From Marinobacterium sp. xm-d-530 (GTDB lineage Bacteria > Pseudomonadota > Gammaproteobacteria > Pseudomonadales > Balneatricaceae): 64,000 nt of DNA. The position numbers and the translations under genes are program-made. The notes under the pieces are model-generated. The model was not told the DNA's origin and searched no databases. It worked only from the letters and a program-made list of their open reading frames with translations. Location of the stretch: assembly GCF_013283365.1 (NCBI RefSeq), contig NZ_WBYM01000001.1, forward strand, positions 434,001-498,000. Reading direction: 5' to 3'. Shown piece by piece: positions 46,727-54,150 of the stretch (its first letter is position 1; every line of letters begins with the position of its first letter).

Positions 46727-48139
46727 TTAATTTTCTGTACTAGCTTTCAGTCTTTCAGCGAGTGCTTCTCGATCTATCACAGGGCTTTCCACGTTGAGTG
46801 CTGTGTTGTGATACGCCCCGTAACTGCTCGACATCAGGGATTCGTCCACCAGTACCTTGAGTGTTGTTGGGTCGACATTTAATAGGCCACAGTCGAAAAG
46901 TCGGTGAATGTCGACTCGTAACAGCAGACCATTAGTGACGTGATTGGTTTTGTTGCCATCGTAGGGTCGAATATGAGCAGCCTCTATGATTTGCGCTACA
47001 GTCTCGCCGGTGATCATACATCTAGCTCCGTAATAAGAGATCAGCGCTGACCGGAATTTAGCTTGCCCTTCACGGTAAGTGATTGTGGTTTCCTTTCGGC
47101 GTTTCTCGCCCGTAGGCTCGTCTGGCAAGTTTGTGACCGTATTCTGTGGTGATTGACGTGGTTTTGACTGTATATCTATCTCAAGATCGTCGATTGGGCG
47201 CTCCTCGAAATCATCGAGAATCTCAAGGTCATACACATTATCTAGAGATTGCCTGACAGCATCGATACCAGACACAAACCGCATCTGAGCCAGTACAGCC
47301 GCCGCATCATCTCTGTATAAGATCTGAGTGGTTCTGTTATTCCAGAGCTCGCTCAGTTCCTCTTTGTCAGCACGGTCGATAACCTGACGAATCTGCAGGT
47401 TTGTCAGATACTCGTCTTCATCCCATACTTCATCATGATCATATTCAACGGGGCTTTCTTGCTGGAGGTGAGTAGCCTTTTTCTCGATAAAAGCAACGAT
47501 TTGGGGGTGAGTGGAAAGCGCATCCGGAGTCTGCATCTCATCTACTTCGCCCTTCAGATAGGCAATTGCAGCGAACACTCTAGCGGCATCCTCCCAGCAC
47601 TCGATCAGTACACCGCGGCGGCGCCATAGGATTTTAAGCGGATATAGTTCGCCATTATCTATATGCTCTTGAATTACCGAAGGGTTAACGTATTCGGGCT
47701 GGTCAGTTCTGTATTCATCGCCGGCACTGACTCCACGGTGCTTTTTAAACTCGAGCATATTGGGATGGTCGCTAAGCTCCTCGGGCGTCAGTATCCTGTC
47801 CGTTCTGCCCTCTATGAACTCGATCTTCGCGAGGACTCTCGCCGCGTCTTTCCAATCGGCGATGAGACTGTAGCGAGCACGCCAGAGTTTGCTTAGTGTT
47901 TCGGGGTTGCCGACTTCGACCTGAACCGCGATCGTTTTGGGGTGACGGTAGGTCCGCTTAGGCGCGGGATGAAAGCCTTGCTCTTCCATGTACTGATCAA
48001 CGTTTACCGGCACTACTGGGCCGTGTTTATGCTTCGGGGCTCGAACCAGCCCTGTTGTTGGCGCGTGGCGTCGTGTCTCTTCCTCAAGCCGGTTCCGTAA
48101 AGCGTTGGCTTTCTGCTTCTTGCTGGCCATAGAGTGCAT
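46727..48139 (-). CDS. HNH endonuclease with three N-terminal helical repeats
   Basis: This 470-residue protein ends in an HNH_2-type nuclease domain (residues about 355-450): YGARCMITGETVAQIIEAAH, IRPYDGNKTNHVTNGLLLR and DIHRLFDCGLL carry the catalytic histidines and asparagine. The N-terminal 300 residues contain three related units of about 50 residues. Each begins L-x-x-LW-x-x-R and continues W/R-x-DAA-x-V-x-A (LSKLWRARYSLIADWKDAAR, LKILWRRRGVLIECWEDAAR, LSELWNNRTTQILYRDDAAA). Such fusions occur in restriction-type defence proteins, but no partner methylase is present. Divergent from a small ORF. Confidence 0.75.
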   Translation of the reverse strand: MHSMASKKQKANALRNRLEEETRRHAPTTGLVRAPKHKHGPVVPVNVDQYMEEQGFHPAPKRTYRHPKTIAVQVEVGNPETLSKLWRARYSLIADWKDAARVLAKIEFIEGRTDRILTPEELSDHPNMLEFKKHRGVSAGDEYRTDQPEYVNPSVIQEHIDNGELYPLKILWRRRGVLIECWEDAARVFAAIAYLKGEVDEMQTPDALSTHPQIVAFIEKKATHLQQESPVEYDHDEVWDEDEYLTNLQIRQVIDRADKEELSELWNNRTTQILYRDDAAAVLAQMRFVSGIDAVRQSLDNVYDLEILDDFEERPIDDLEIDIQSKPRQSPQNTVTNLPDEPTGEKRRKETTITYREGQAKFRSALISYYGARCMITGETVAQIIEAAHIRPYDGNKTNHVTNGLLLRVDIHRLFDCGLLNVDPTTLKVLVDESLMSSSYGAYHNTALNVESPVIDREALAERLKASTEN

Positions 48140-48284
48140 AGATCCAAATTGCCATAAATGTTTTCAGTTTAACTTAAAATAAGGTGAACGGACTAAGTAT
48201 TGCTACCTATTTGGTTATCCGTCCGTAAATGGTTCTACAATTTGGTTAAATACAAACCGGTAATCAAGAGATCTAGGAGGCTTT

Positions 48285-48584
48285 ATGCTATCGCTTATTG
48301 AGACACCAAACCTAGGTCCAGTATTAATCTCCAAGCTTGTCATCAGGTACTTCATTAAAGAGCAGGCTGACGGTGATGAAACAATTGCTACTAATGAAGC
48401 GATGCAGGTTCTGCAAAGCGCTGAGATATATCAGCTGATAACGCCTATACCTTCACCAGGGCTAGAATTCTGGGTGCATCAATCAAGCTCTTTGGTGTTT
48501 ACTGCACTGCCTAAGGATGGGTACAGACTAGTTTCGATGGTGATCAAGACGGATATGTCTGACTTTGTGTTCGACAAAGAATAG
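48285..48584 (+). CDS. Small hypothetical protein divergent from the HNH gene
   Basis: This 99-residue protein (LSLIETPNLGPVLISKLVIR, ..., VFTALPKDGYRLVSMVIKTD) has an excellent ribosome-binding site, AGGAGG five bases before the ATG, which supports translation. No family is recognised. It is divergently placed 145 bp from the HNH nuclease gene and may be an antitoxin- or immunity-like partner, though only its position suggests this. Confidence 0.5.
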   Translation: MLSLIETPNLGPVLISKLVIRYFIKEQADGDETIATNEAMQVLQSAEIYQLITPIPSPGLEFWVHQSSSLVFTALPKDGYRLVSMVIKTDMSDFVFDKE

Positions 48585-48737
48585 CCGCTAGTTATCTGTA
48601 CTTTCCTGTACGTCAAAACATGTTCTGTGTAGAGGTTTGTATGTAAAGGATCTTGGATGGGTACGTGGAAACTAGGTGTATGGTCGTGTAGGTAATCCAG
48701 GAGGGCTAAAAATGAAGCAAAGCTGCACGGATGAATA

Positions 48738-48751
48738 ATTAGTATGCTAAA
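48738..48751. promoter_or_regulatory. TTAG-N4-CTAA operator before the first marR
   Basis: ATTAGTATGCTAAA lies 36 bases before the marR start and matches the palindromes at the oxygenase/reductase promoters. A degraded second copy (GAGTATTCTAAG) follows at 48,754. Confidence 0.7.
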
Positions 48752-48786
48752 ATGAGTATTCTAAGATTTTATAAATATATTACGAT

Positions 48787-49281
48787 ATGACTAATGTTGC
48801 CCCGATATCTCATAATCAAGAAGATCATAACGAATTAGACGTCCAAAATTTTGAAAGTGAGCGACTGGCCCACATACTTAGACAAGTAGTGCGTGACTTT
48901 CAAGTTTGCTTAGAGAGCCGATTGCAGCCACATGGAGTCAACCATGGTTATTGGTCATATCTTCGAGAGCTTTGGGCAGAAGAAGGCTTATCACAAAGAG
49001 AACTTAGTGAACGAGTAGGGTTAGCTGAGCCTACAACTAATTCAGTTGTTAAGCGCATGGAATCTGCCGGCCTGTTAGAACTAAAGCCAATAGTTGAAGG
49101 AAAACCTAGAAGACTAGTTTATCTGACACCTAAAGGCCGTGATCTAGAAAAAGCACTCGTGCCACAAGCTGAAGAAATTAATAAGGTTGCAACATACGGT
49201 TTACCCGAAGAGCAAATTACATTATTACGAGAGTCTTTAATTTTAATTCATAAAAATCTCATCAAATTTCAGCGCTCATAG
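48787..49281 (+). CDS. MarR-family regulator, catabolic cluster copy 1
   Basis: This 164-residue winged-helix regulator has ERLAHILRQVVRDFQVCLES, the helix-turn-helix EEGLSQRELSERVGLAEPTT followed by NSVVKRMESAGLLEL and a wing with GKPRRLVYLTPKGRDL. It is closely similar along its length to the second MarR protein (50349-50804). A TTAG-N4-CTAA palindrome in its promoter indicates autoregulation. It is likely the ligand-sensing repressor or activator of the phthalate-type genes. No clear ribosome-binding site is seen. Confidence 0.88.
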   Translation: MTNVAPISHNQEDHNELDVQNFESERLAHILRQVVRDFQVCLESRLQPHGVNHGYWSYLRELWAEEGLSQRELSERVGLAEPTTNSVVKRMESAGLLELKPIVEGKPRRLVYLTPKGRDLEKALVPQAEEINKVATYGLPEEQITLLRESLILIHKNLIKFQRS

Positions 49282-49428
49282 TCTATTCAGACTCCATCTA
49301 AGCCGTTTTCATCTAATTGTTAGCGGCTGTCAGCCATCACTAATACATTTCAGGTGCTCTTTGGATTCATTGATCCTAAGATGAAATCTGCCATATAAAG
49401 TTATTAACACCGCATTGGAGAGGATAAA

Positions 49429-49473
49429 ATTAGGTTGCTAAATTTGTTCTAATTACAAAATTAGAGTGCTAAT
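49429..49473. promoter_or_regulatory. Two operators before the aldolase-family gene
   Basis: ATTAGGTTGCTAAA (49429-49442) and ATTAGAGTGCTAAT (49460-49473) are spaced 31 bp apart, about three helical turns, and fit TTAG-N4-CTAA. Confidence 0.65.
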
Positions 49474-49555
49474 ATTTTCTTTTGAGTTTCCTGTTAGCTG
49501 TTACGAATGACAGCGACACAACCAATTGTTCAGTTAGCAAAAATTGGAGAAAATA

Positions 49556-50296
49556 ATGAATAAGAACAAGATTCCTCAAATACTAGAAGACTTAGTAGAT
49601 GCAAATCTGATTCTCTTTAATGAGGGTGTACTTGACGCTTTTGGCCACATCAGTGTTCGAAACCCTGAGCAACCCTCTAATTTTTTCTTAGCAAGAAATA
49701 TGGCACCAGGACTTGTCACAAAAGAAGATATCATCGAATTCAACACCGAAGGTGAAGTGGCTGATGGTGACACACGAAAAGTATATTTAGAGCGTTTTAT
49801 TCATAGCGAAATTTACAAATCCCGACCTGATGTGATGGCCATAGTTCACAGTCACTCACCTTCAGTAGTGCCTTTTAGTGTTGTCAAAACATCTCCAATG
49901 AAACCTCTTTGTCATATGAGTGGTTTTATAGGCACCAACGTGCCAATTTTTGAGATACGTGATCATGCCGGTGATGATTCATCACTACTAATAACCAATA
50001 ATAAATTAGGTCATGCCCTATCAAACACTCTTTCAAAGGACACTCTAGTTCTTATGAGAGGTCATGGATCAACAGTAGTCGCCCCGACAATTAAACAAGC
50101 CGTATACCGAGCGATTTATGTTGAGGTGAACGCTAAACTCCAATCCCAAGCTTTAAGCCTCGGGCCTGTTGAGTTCTTATCTGAAGGTGAAACAAAAACA
50201 ACTCAAGAGGTAATTGAGGGGCAGATAGAAAGACCGTGGGCACTATGGAGAGCTCGCGCAAGACAAGCACAGAAACAGTGGATTGATTTTTATTAG
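49556..50296 (+). CDS. Class II aldolase/adducin-family protein
   Basis: This 246-residue protein has the class II aldolase fold: LILFNEGVLDAFGHISVRNP, the zinc motif VHSHSPSVVPFS, and a later MRGHGSTVV histidine, with a YVEVNAKLQSQAL helix near the end. Members include fuculose-phosphate aldolases, but also aromatic decarboxylases such as the 3,4-dihydroxyphthalate decarboxylase PhtC of Gram-positive phthalate degraders. Its operators and neighbours place it in the catabolic regulon, so a decarboxylase on a dihydroxy-aromatic acid is more likely than a sugar aldolase. The ATG at 49556 has GGAG upstream. Confidence 0.75.
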   Translation: MNKNKIPQILEDLVDANLILFNEGVLDAFGHISVRNPEQPSNFFLARNMAPGLVTKEDIIEFNTEGEVADGDTRKVYLERFIHSEIYKSRPDVMAIVHSHSPSVVPFSVVKTSPMKPLCHMSGFIGTNVPIFEIRDHAGDDSSLLITNNKLGHALSNTLSKDTLVLMRGHGSTVVAPTIKQAVYRAIYVEVNAKLQSQALSLGPVEFLSEGETKTTQEVIEGQIERPWALWRARARQAQKQWIDFY

Positions 50297-50348
50297 CCTA
50301 CTGTCTAGTCCAATCGAAAAATCAGAAACCTTAAGTTAGGTAATATCT

Positions 50349-50804
50349 TCAATTTGATGACAAATTTTGATGCGCTCGTAGTAGGAAGTTTTTGAAGAGC
50401 TCTATTTCTTCTTTGGTCATATCTTTTACTGCTAGTGCATTTACATTTTCAGCTATTGGTTCAAGCTCCTTACGTAATTCCCGACCACGCTTAGTCAAAT
50501 ACACAAGGCTTCGAGGCTTGCCCTTTTTAATTGGTATTAGCTCAATAAGATCAGCACTTTTCATTCGCCCAATAAATGCATTAGTAGTAGGTCCAGAAAA
50601 CCCAACACGATCACTGAGTTCTCGCTGAGACAAGCCCTCTTCATTCCAGAGCTCTCTTAAATAAGGCCAAAACCCCCTATTAACCTCGAAAGGCTGCAAT
50701 TTTTCATCTAGGACTTGATGAAAGTCACGCGATAGCTGCTTAACAATGTGTGCAAGGCGCTCATTAGAGAGACTTAAAGGGGGTACATTGGAGTCGTTAA
50801 TCAT
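50349..50804 (-). CDS. MarR-family regulator, catabolic cluster copy 2
   Basis: This 151-residue regulator parallels the first MarR protein: NERLAHIVKQLSRDFHQVLD, EEGLSQRELSDRVGFSGPTT, FIGRMKSADLIELIPIKKGK, RSLVYLTKRGRELRKEL. The two share well over 40% of residues by eye and arose by duplication. It is the last gene of the oxygenase-nadC-marR run on the minus strand. The recognition helices differ at a few positions (GFSGPTTNAFIG against GLAEPTTNSVVK), so the operators may partly differ. No good ribosome-binding site precedes the ATG. Confidence 0.87.
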   Translation of the reverse strand: MINDSNVPPLSLSNERLAHIVKQLSRDFHQVLDEKLQPFEVNRGFWPYLRELWNEEGLSQRELSDRVGFSGPTTNAFIGRMKSADLIELIPIKKGKPRSLVYLTKRGRELRKELEPIAENVNALAVKDMTKEEIELFKNFLLRAHQNLSSN

Positions 50805-50826
50805 AAGTACTAGGTTAAAATTTTTG

Positions 50827-51669
50827 TTATATAAAACGCATAGACAAATCTATTGCATGCACGTTTTTCGTAACATCGCCCACAGACACAAAATCAACAC
50901 CAGTTTCTGCAATTCCTTTTATTGTTGAAGTGTTGACACCTCCTGATGCTTCTAATGGAATACTGCCTGCAGAGAGTTTAACTGCTTCCTCCATCATCGA
51001 AAGATCAAAATTATCTAACATTATAATGTCGGCTCCTGAGAGCAGGCCTTGCTGCACTTCATTTAAATTTTCTGCCTCGACTTCAACCTTAAGTCCCGGA
51101 TGTAGTTTCCTCGCATTTTCTACCGCTGCTGCGATTGAACCAGCAGCCATAATATGATTTTCTTTAATCAATACTTGGTCAAACAGACCAATTCTATGAT
51201 TCAGCCCACCACCACAAGTAACGGCATATTTCTGCGCATTACGAAGGCAGGGGATGGTTTTACGAGTATCGAGTAGCTTACAAGAAGTGTGTTGAATAAG
51301 AACTGCATAAGCATTTGTTTGTGTAGCAGTTGCGGATAAAAGCTGAAGAAAATTAAGCGCTGTTCTTTCAGCTGTTACTAGAGATCTAGCTGGGCCAACT
51401 ACTTCACATATTGTATCGTTTGGCCTAACTTTTTCACCATCTGAATAGAACCACTTCACAGAAACGCTTTCATCTACCTGCCTAAAGACCTCGTCAAACC
51501 ATGCAGTTCCGCATAGGCAAGCTATTTCTCGACTAATAATGCGAGCTGTAGCAAAGGTATCATCTGAAATTAAGTCAGCTGAAACATCACCACTTCCAAC
51601 ATCTTCTTTTAAGGCCAGCTGAACAGTTTCAAAAATATCATCAGGTAACAACGACATCATTTTTCTCAC
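50827..51669 (-). CDS. nadC: Quinolinate phosphoribosyltransferase (accessory copy)
   Basis: This 280-residue NadC-type enzyme converts quinolinate and PRPP to nicotinate mononucleotide. Visible motifs are EDVGSGDVSADLI, RTALNFLQLLSATAT, LLDTRKTIPCLRNAQKYAVT, CGGGLNHRIGLFDQVLIKEN and the C-terminal LEASGGVN plus SVGDVT. Placement inside a phthalate-type cluster mirrors ophE of Burkholderia cepacia DBO1. There a second QPRTase is phthalate-induced, because phthalate mimics quinolinate and competitively inhibits the enzyme. The oxygenase gene lies 85 bp upstream and a marR gene 22 bp downstream. Confidence 0.93.
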   Translation of the reverse strand: MRKMMSLLPDDIFETVQLALKEDVGSGDVSADLISDDTFATARIISREIACLCGTAWFDEVFRQVDESVSVKWFYSDGEKVRPNDTICEVVGPARSLVTAERTALNFLQLLSATATQTNAYAVLIQHTSCKLLDTRKTIPCLRNAQKYAVTCGGGLNHRIGLFDQVLIKENHIMAAGSIAAAVENARKLHPGLKVEVEAENLNEVQQGLLSGADIIMLDNFDLSMMEEAVKLSAGSIPLEASGGVNTSTIKGIAETGVDFVSVGDVTKNVHAIDLSMRFI

Positions 51670-51686
51670 TTTAATACTGAAATTAG

Positions 51687-51726
51687 AAAACCTAGTAGAA
51701 GAAACGTACCCTCCATACTAGGTTTT
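51687..51726. repeat. Inverted repeat between oxygenase and nadC genes
   Basis: The perfect 11-bp arms AAAACCTAGTA / TACTAGGTTTT are separated by 18 bases, ending in TTTT on either strand. It could be a weak terminator or attenuator, or an operator pair. A single similar site TACTAGGTTAAAA occurs at 50,809 next to the second marR start. Confidence 0.5.
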
Positions 51727-51754
51727 AATAAGCACACTGACTATCAATTTGTCT

Positions 51755-53035
51755 TTAATTAATCAGATTATCTTTCCATAGCTCACGCCAATCAGACTCT
51801 TTAGGAACAACCCCCTGGAATGAAGCTATATGAGGCTGACAGTTTGAAGTGCCTGTACCAATAGCCGCCTTTCCATCCGCAACATTCTGAGCAGCTTCAA
51901 CCATCAAGCGACGGAACTCTACAATCGCAAGATCAGATGCCCCAAGTATATCGTCAGTTCGGTTTACAATTGAACCCATAGACACCCACATAGCAATATC
52001 CTGATTAGGAATACCAGGAATACCTGTAAAATCACCTTCTTTCATCTTCACACGATCCTGACGGAAACGGTTTTCCATATTACCAACCGTGGCCCAAGTA
52101 ATTGGATCTACATCTTTACCTGGCACAGCATGAGTAAATTCCCGCCAATCCTTAGTTGATGGCGTAGACTCAGGGTTACCCCAAGCTATAAAGTGAAAAT
52201 TCGAGTTTTCGTTATCAATTGGAACAATAACTGCAGCTACATTGTAGGATGTATTTGGAGGGATCAGTGCATAGTATGGTGCAACATATTGAGTTATGCG
52301 TAGATAGTCATGAGATGCCGCATTAGATATAGGTCGACGAATTGCAACATACTGAAATCCATAATCGGTTCTTGCCGCCTGCATACGAGGCGATTTATCA
52401 GTAGAAGGACGATACCAACTCTTATCGTCAGCAGCTGCACTATCCACTTTAGCCGGCACCATATCCGATGAATGCAATGACGACGAATGTGCTGAGTCAA
52501 TTTGACCCTCTAATACTTGTGCCCAGTTTGCGGGAATTCGAATCTTAAGAATTGACACCTGTACGTCTTCATTTGGAGCAAATGCAGGGCGCTGGAATTC
52601 TGGCTCTTTACCTTCCTCTCCTAGCCAAGCCCACAAGAAACCACCCCACTCAACTGTTTTGTAGGCTTTATGCTTAACTTTTGAGCACATGCTTTTTTCA
52701 GTTTCCGGTGGTTCAGATGCCATTGCTACGGCATTACCTTCAACATCAAATTTCCAACCATGGTACAAACAACGCAGACCGCAATCTTCATTACGACCAA
52801 AAACCAATGACGCTAATCGGTGTGGACATAATTCATCTAATAGTCCGACACGTCCTTCTGTATCACGAAATGCAACATAACGTGATCCTAATGCCTCTAC
52901 TAGCACAGGAGTTCCATCATTTTCAGCTATCTCTTCAAGAAGACAAACCGGTGTCCAGTGCTGTCTCATAAGGTTACCCATTGGGTCCCCTGGCATGACA
53001 TGAGTTAATAGTTCATTTTCTTTAGGTGTAAGCAT
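51755..53035 (-). CDS. pht3: Rieske oxygenase, phthalate 4,5-dioxygenase-like
   Basis: This 426-residue oxygenase subunit has a Rieske [2Fe-2S] centre (CPHR and CLYHGW, near residues 50-75). The mononuclear iron motif is DSAHSSSLH, with the D-x2-H-x4-H spacing. The start region (MLTPKENELLTHVMPGDPMG) is typical of the single-subunit phthalate 4,5-dioxygenase group. It would hydroxylate phthalate to the 4,5-cis-dihydrodiol with electrons from the divergent reductase. The start at 53035 follows GAGGAAA and avoids 19 non-family residues. Three operators lie in the shared promoter region. The exact substrate is inferred. Confidence 0.85.
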   Translation of the reverse strand: MLTPKENELLTHVMPGDPMGNLMRQHWTPVCLLEEIAENDGTPVLVEALGSRYVAFRDTEGRVGLLDELCPHRLASLVFGRNEDCGLRCLYHGWKFDVEGNAVAMASEPPETEKSMCSKVKHKAYKTVEWGGFLWAWLGEEGKEPEFQRPAFAPNEDVQVSILKIRIPANWAQVLEGQIDSAHSSSLHSSDMVPAKVDSAAADDKSWYRPSTDKSPRMQAARTDYGFQYVAIRRPISNAASHDYLRITQYVAPYYALIPPNTSYNVAAVIVPIDNENSNFHFIAWGNPESTPSTKDWREFTHAVPGKDVDPITWATVGNMENRFRQDRVKMKEGDFTGIPGIPNQDIAMWVSMGSIVNRTDDILGASDLAIVEFRRLMVEAAQNVADGKAAIGTGTSNCQPHIASFQGVVPKESDWRELWKDNLIN

Positions 53036-53069
53036 AAAAATTTCCTCATCATTATTATGTGGTGACAAT

Positions 53070-53151
53070 ATTAGTATGCTAATTTTAACCATGTCAACAT
53101 AAAAATTAGCATACTAATAATATATTGACTAAAAATAATTAGCATACTAAT
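53070..53151. promoter_or_regulatory. Three TTAG-N4-CTAA operators in the oxygenase/reductase promoter
   Basis: ATTAGTATGCTAAT (53070-53083) and ATTAGCATACTAAT (53105-53118 and 53138-53151) are near-perfect palindromes spaced 35 and 33 bp. They sit between the divergent oxygenase and reductase genes. The two related MarR proteins are the likely binders. Confidence 0.8.
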
Positions 53152-53220
53152 ATTGATCGCAAATCTATGGTAAATATGGTGTTTACCTATCTAAAATAAT
53201 TGAAATAATGGGCCCTAAAA

Positions 53221-54150
53221 ATGAAACTACAAGTTACTGCGAGAAGAGCTTTAACCTCTGAAATTGAAGAATTCACTCTGTCTTCACTAGACAAAACTGT
53301 TTTGCCTATTGCAGAGCCAGGTGCTCATATATCAATCACCACACCCTCTGGAGCCCGTAGAAGATACTCATTAGTTCACCCAGGAAATGATTTAAACAGC
53401 TACACAGTGGCTATCAAACTTGAACAAGCGTCTCGAGGTGGTTCCAAATCGATGCATGAGCTTGCATCTATAGGCACAATTCTTGATGTAGATACACCTG
53501 ACAATGAGTTTCCTTTGGGTGATAAACACCCAGCACTCTTAATTGCTGGTGGAATCGGCATTACTCCAATTTTTTCTATGGCACAAAAGCTATCCGCTGA
53601 AGGAAGAGATTTTCGTGTTATTTACTGTTCACGAGAAGAAAACTTGGCGGCATATGTAAATGAAATGAAAGAACTGTGTGGTGAAAAATTGACACTGCAT
53701 TTCTCTCAAGAATTAGGGAATACCCAATTTGATTTCTGGGATTTGTTAATGTCCCCAACTAAAGAACATGTGTATTGTTGCGGTCCCAACGGGCTAATGG
53801 AAGAAATCAAAGGTGTAACGGGCCACTGGCCGGAAGGTCATATCCATTTTGAAGAATTCCAACCAGTAGATGTAATTCGAGATGATGATAAATCATTTAC
53901 AGTTGTACTAAATAAATCAGGTGACGAAATTAAAATCCCCTCCGATCGAACTATATTGGAAGGTCTTCGTGATTCAGGTTATAACTTCCCTAGTTCTTGT
54001 GAAAATGGTTCGTGTGGAACATGCAAATGTCAGGTTATTGATGGTGAAGTGGATCACCGTGATATCGTGCTTATGAATGACGAGAAAGATTCAACAATCA
54101 TGCTCTGCGTGTCGAGAGCCAAAGGAGAGCGCCTTGTCCTCGATCTATAA
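53221..54150 (+). CDS. pht2: Phthalate dioxygenase reductase-like protein
   Basis: This 309-residue class IA oxidoreductase has the order FMN domain (RRRYSLVHPG), NAD domain (LLIAGGIGITPIFSMA, YCCGPNGLME) and C-terminal plant-type ferredoxin (SSCENGSCGTCKCQV...IMLC) with four cysteine ligands. That arrangement is the phthalate dioxygenase reductase/vanillate demethylase reductase family. It would pass NADH electrons to the divergently encoded Rieske oxygenase. The stop overlaps the dehydrogenase gene, which supports an operon. Confidence 0.92.
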   Translation: MKLQVTARRALTSEIEEFTLSSLDKTVLPIAEPGAHISITTPSGARRRYSLVHPGNDLNSYTVAIKLEQASRGGSKSMHELASIGTILDVDTPDNEFPLGDKHPALLIAGGIGITPIFSMAQKLSAEGRDFRVIYCSREENLAAYVNEMKELCGEKLTLHFSQELGNTQFDFWDLLMSPTKEHVYCCGPNGLMEEIKGVTGHWPEGHIHFEEFQPVDVIRDDDKSFTVVLNKSGDEIKIPSDRTILEGLRDSGYNFPSSCENGSCGTCKCQVIDGEVDHRDIVLMNDEKDSTIMLCVSRAKGERLVLDL

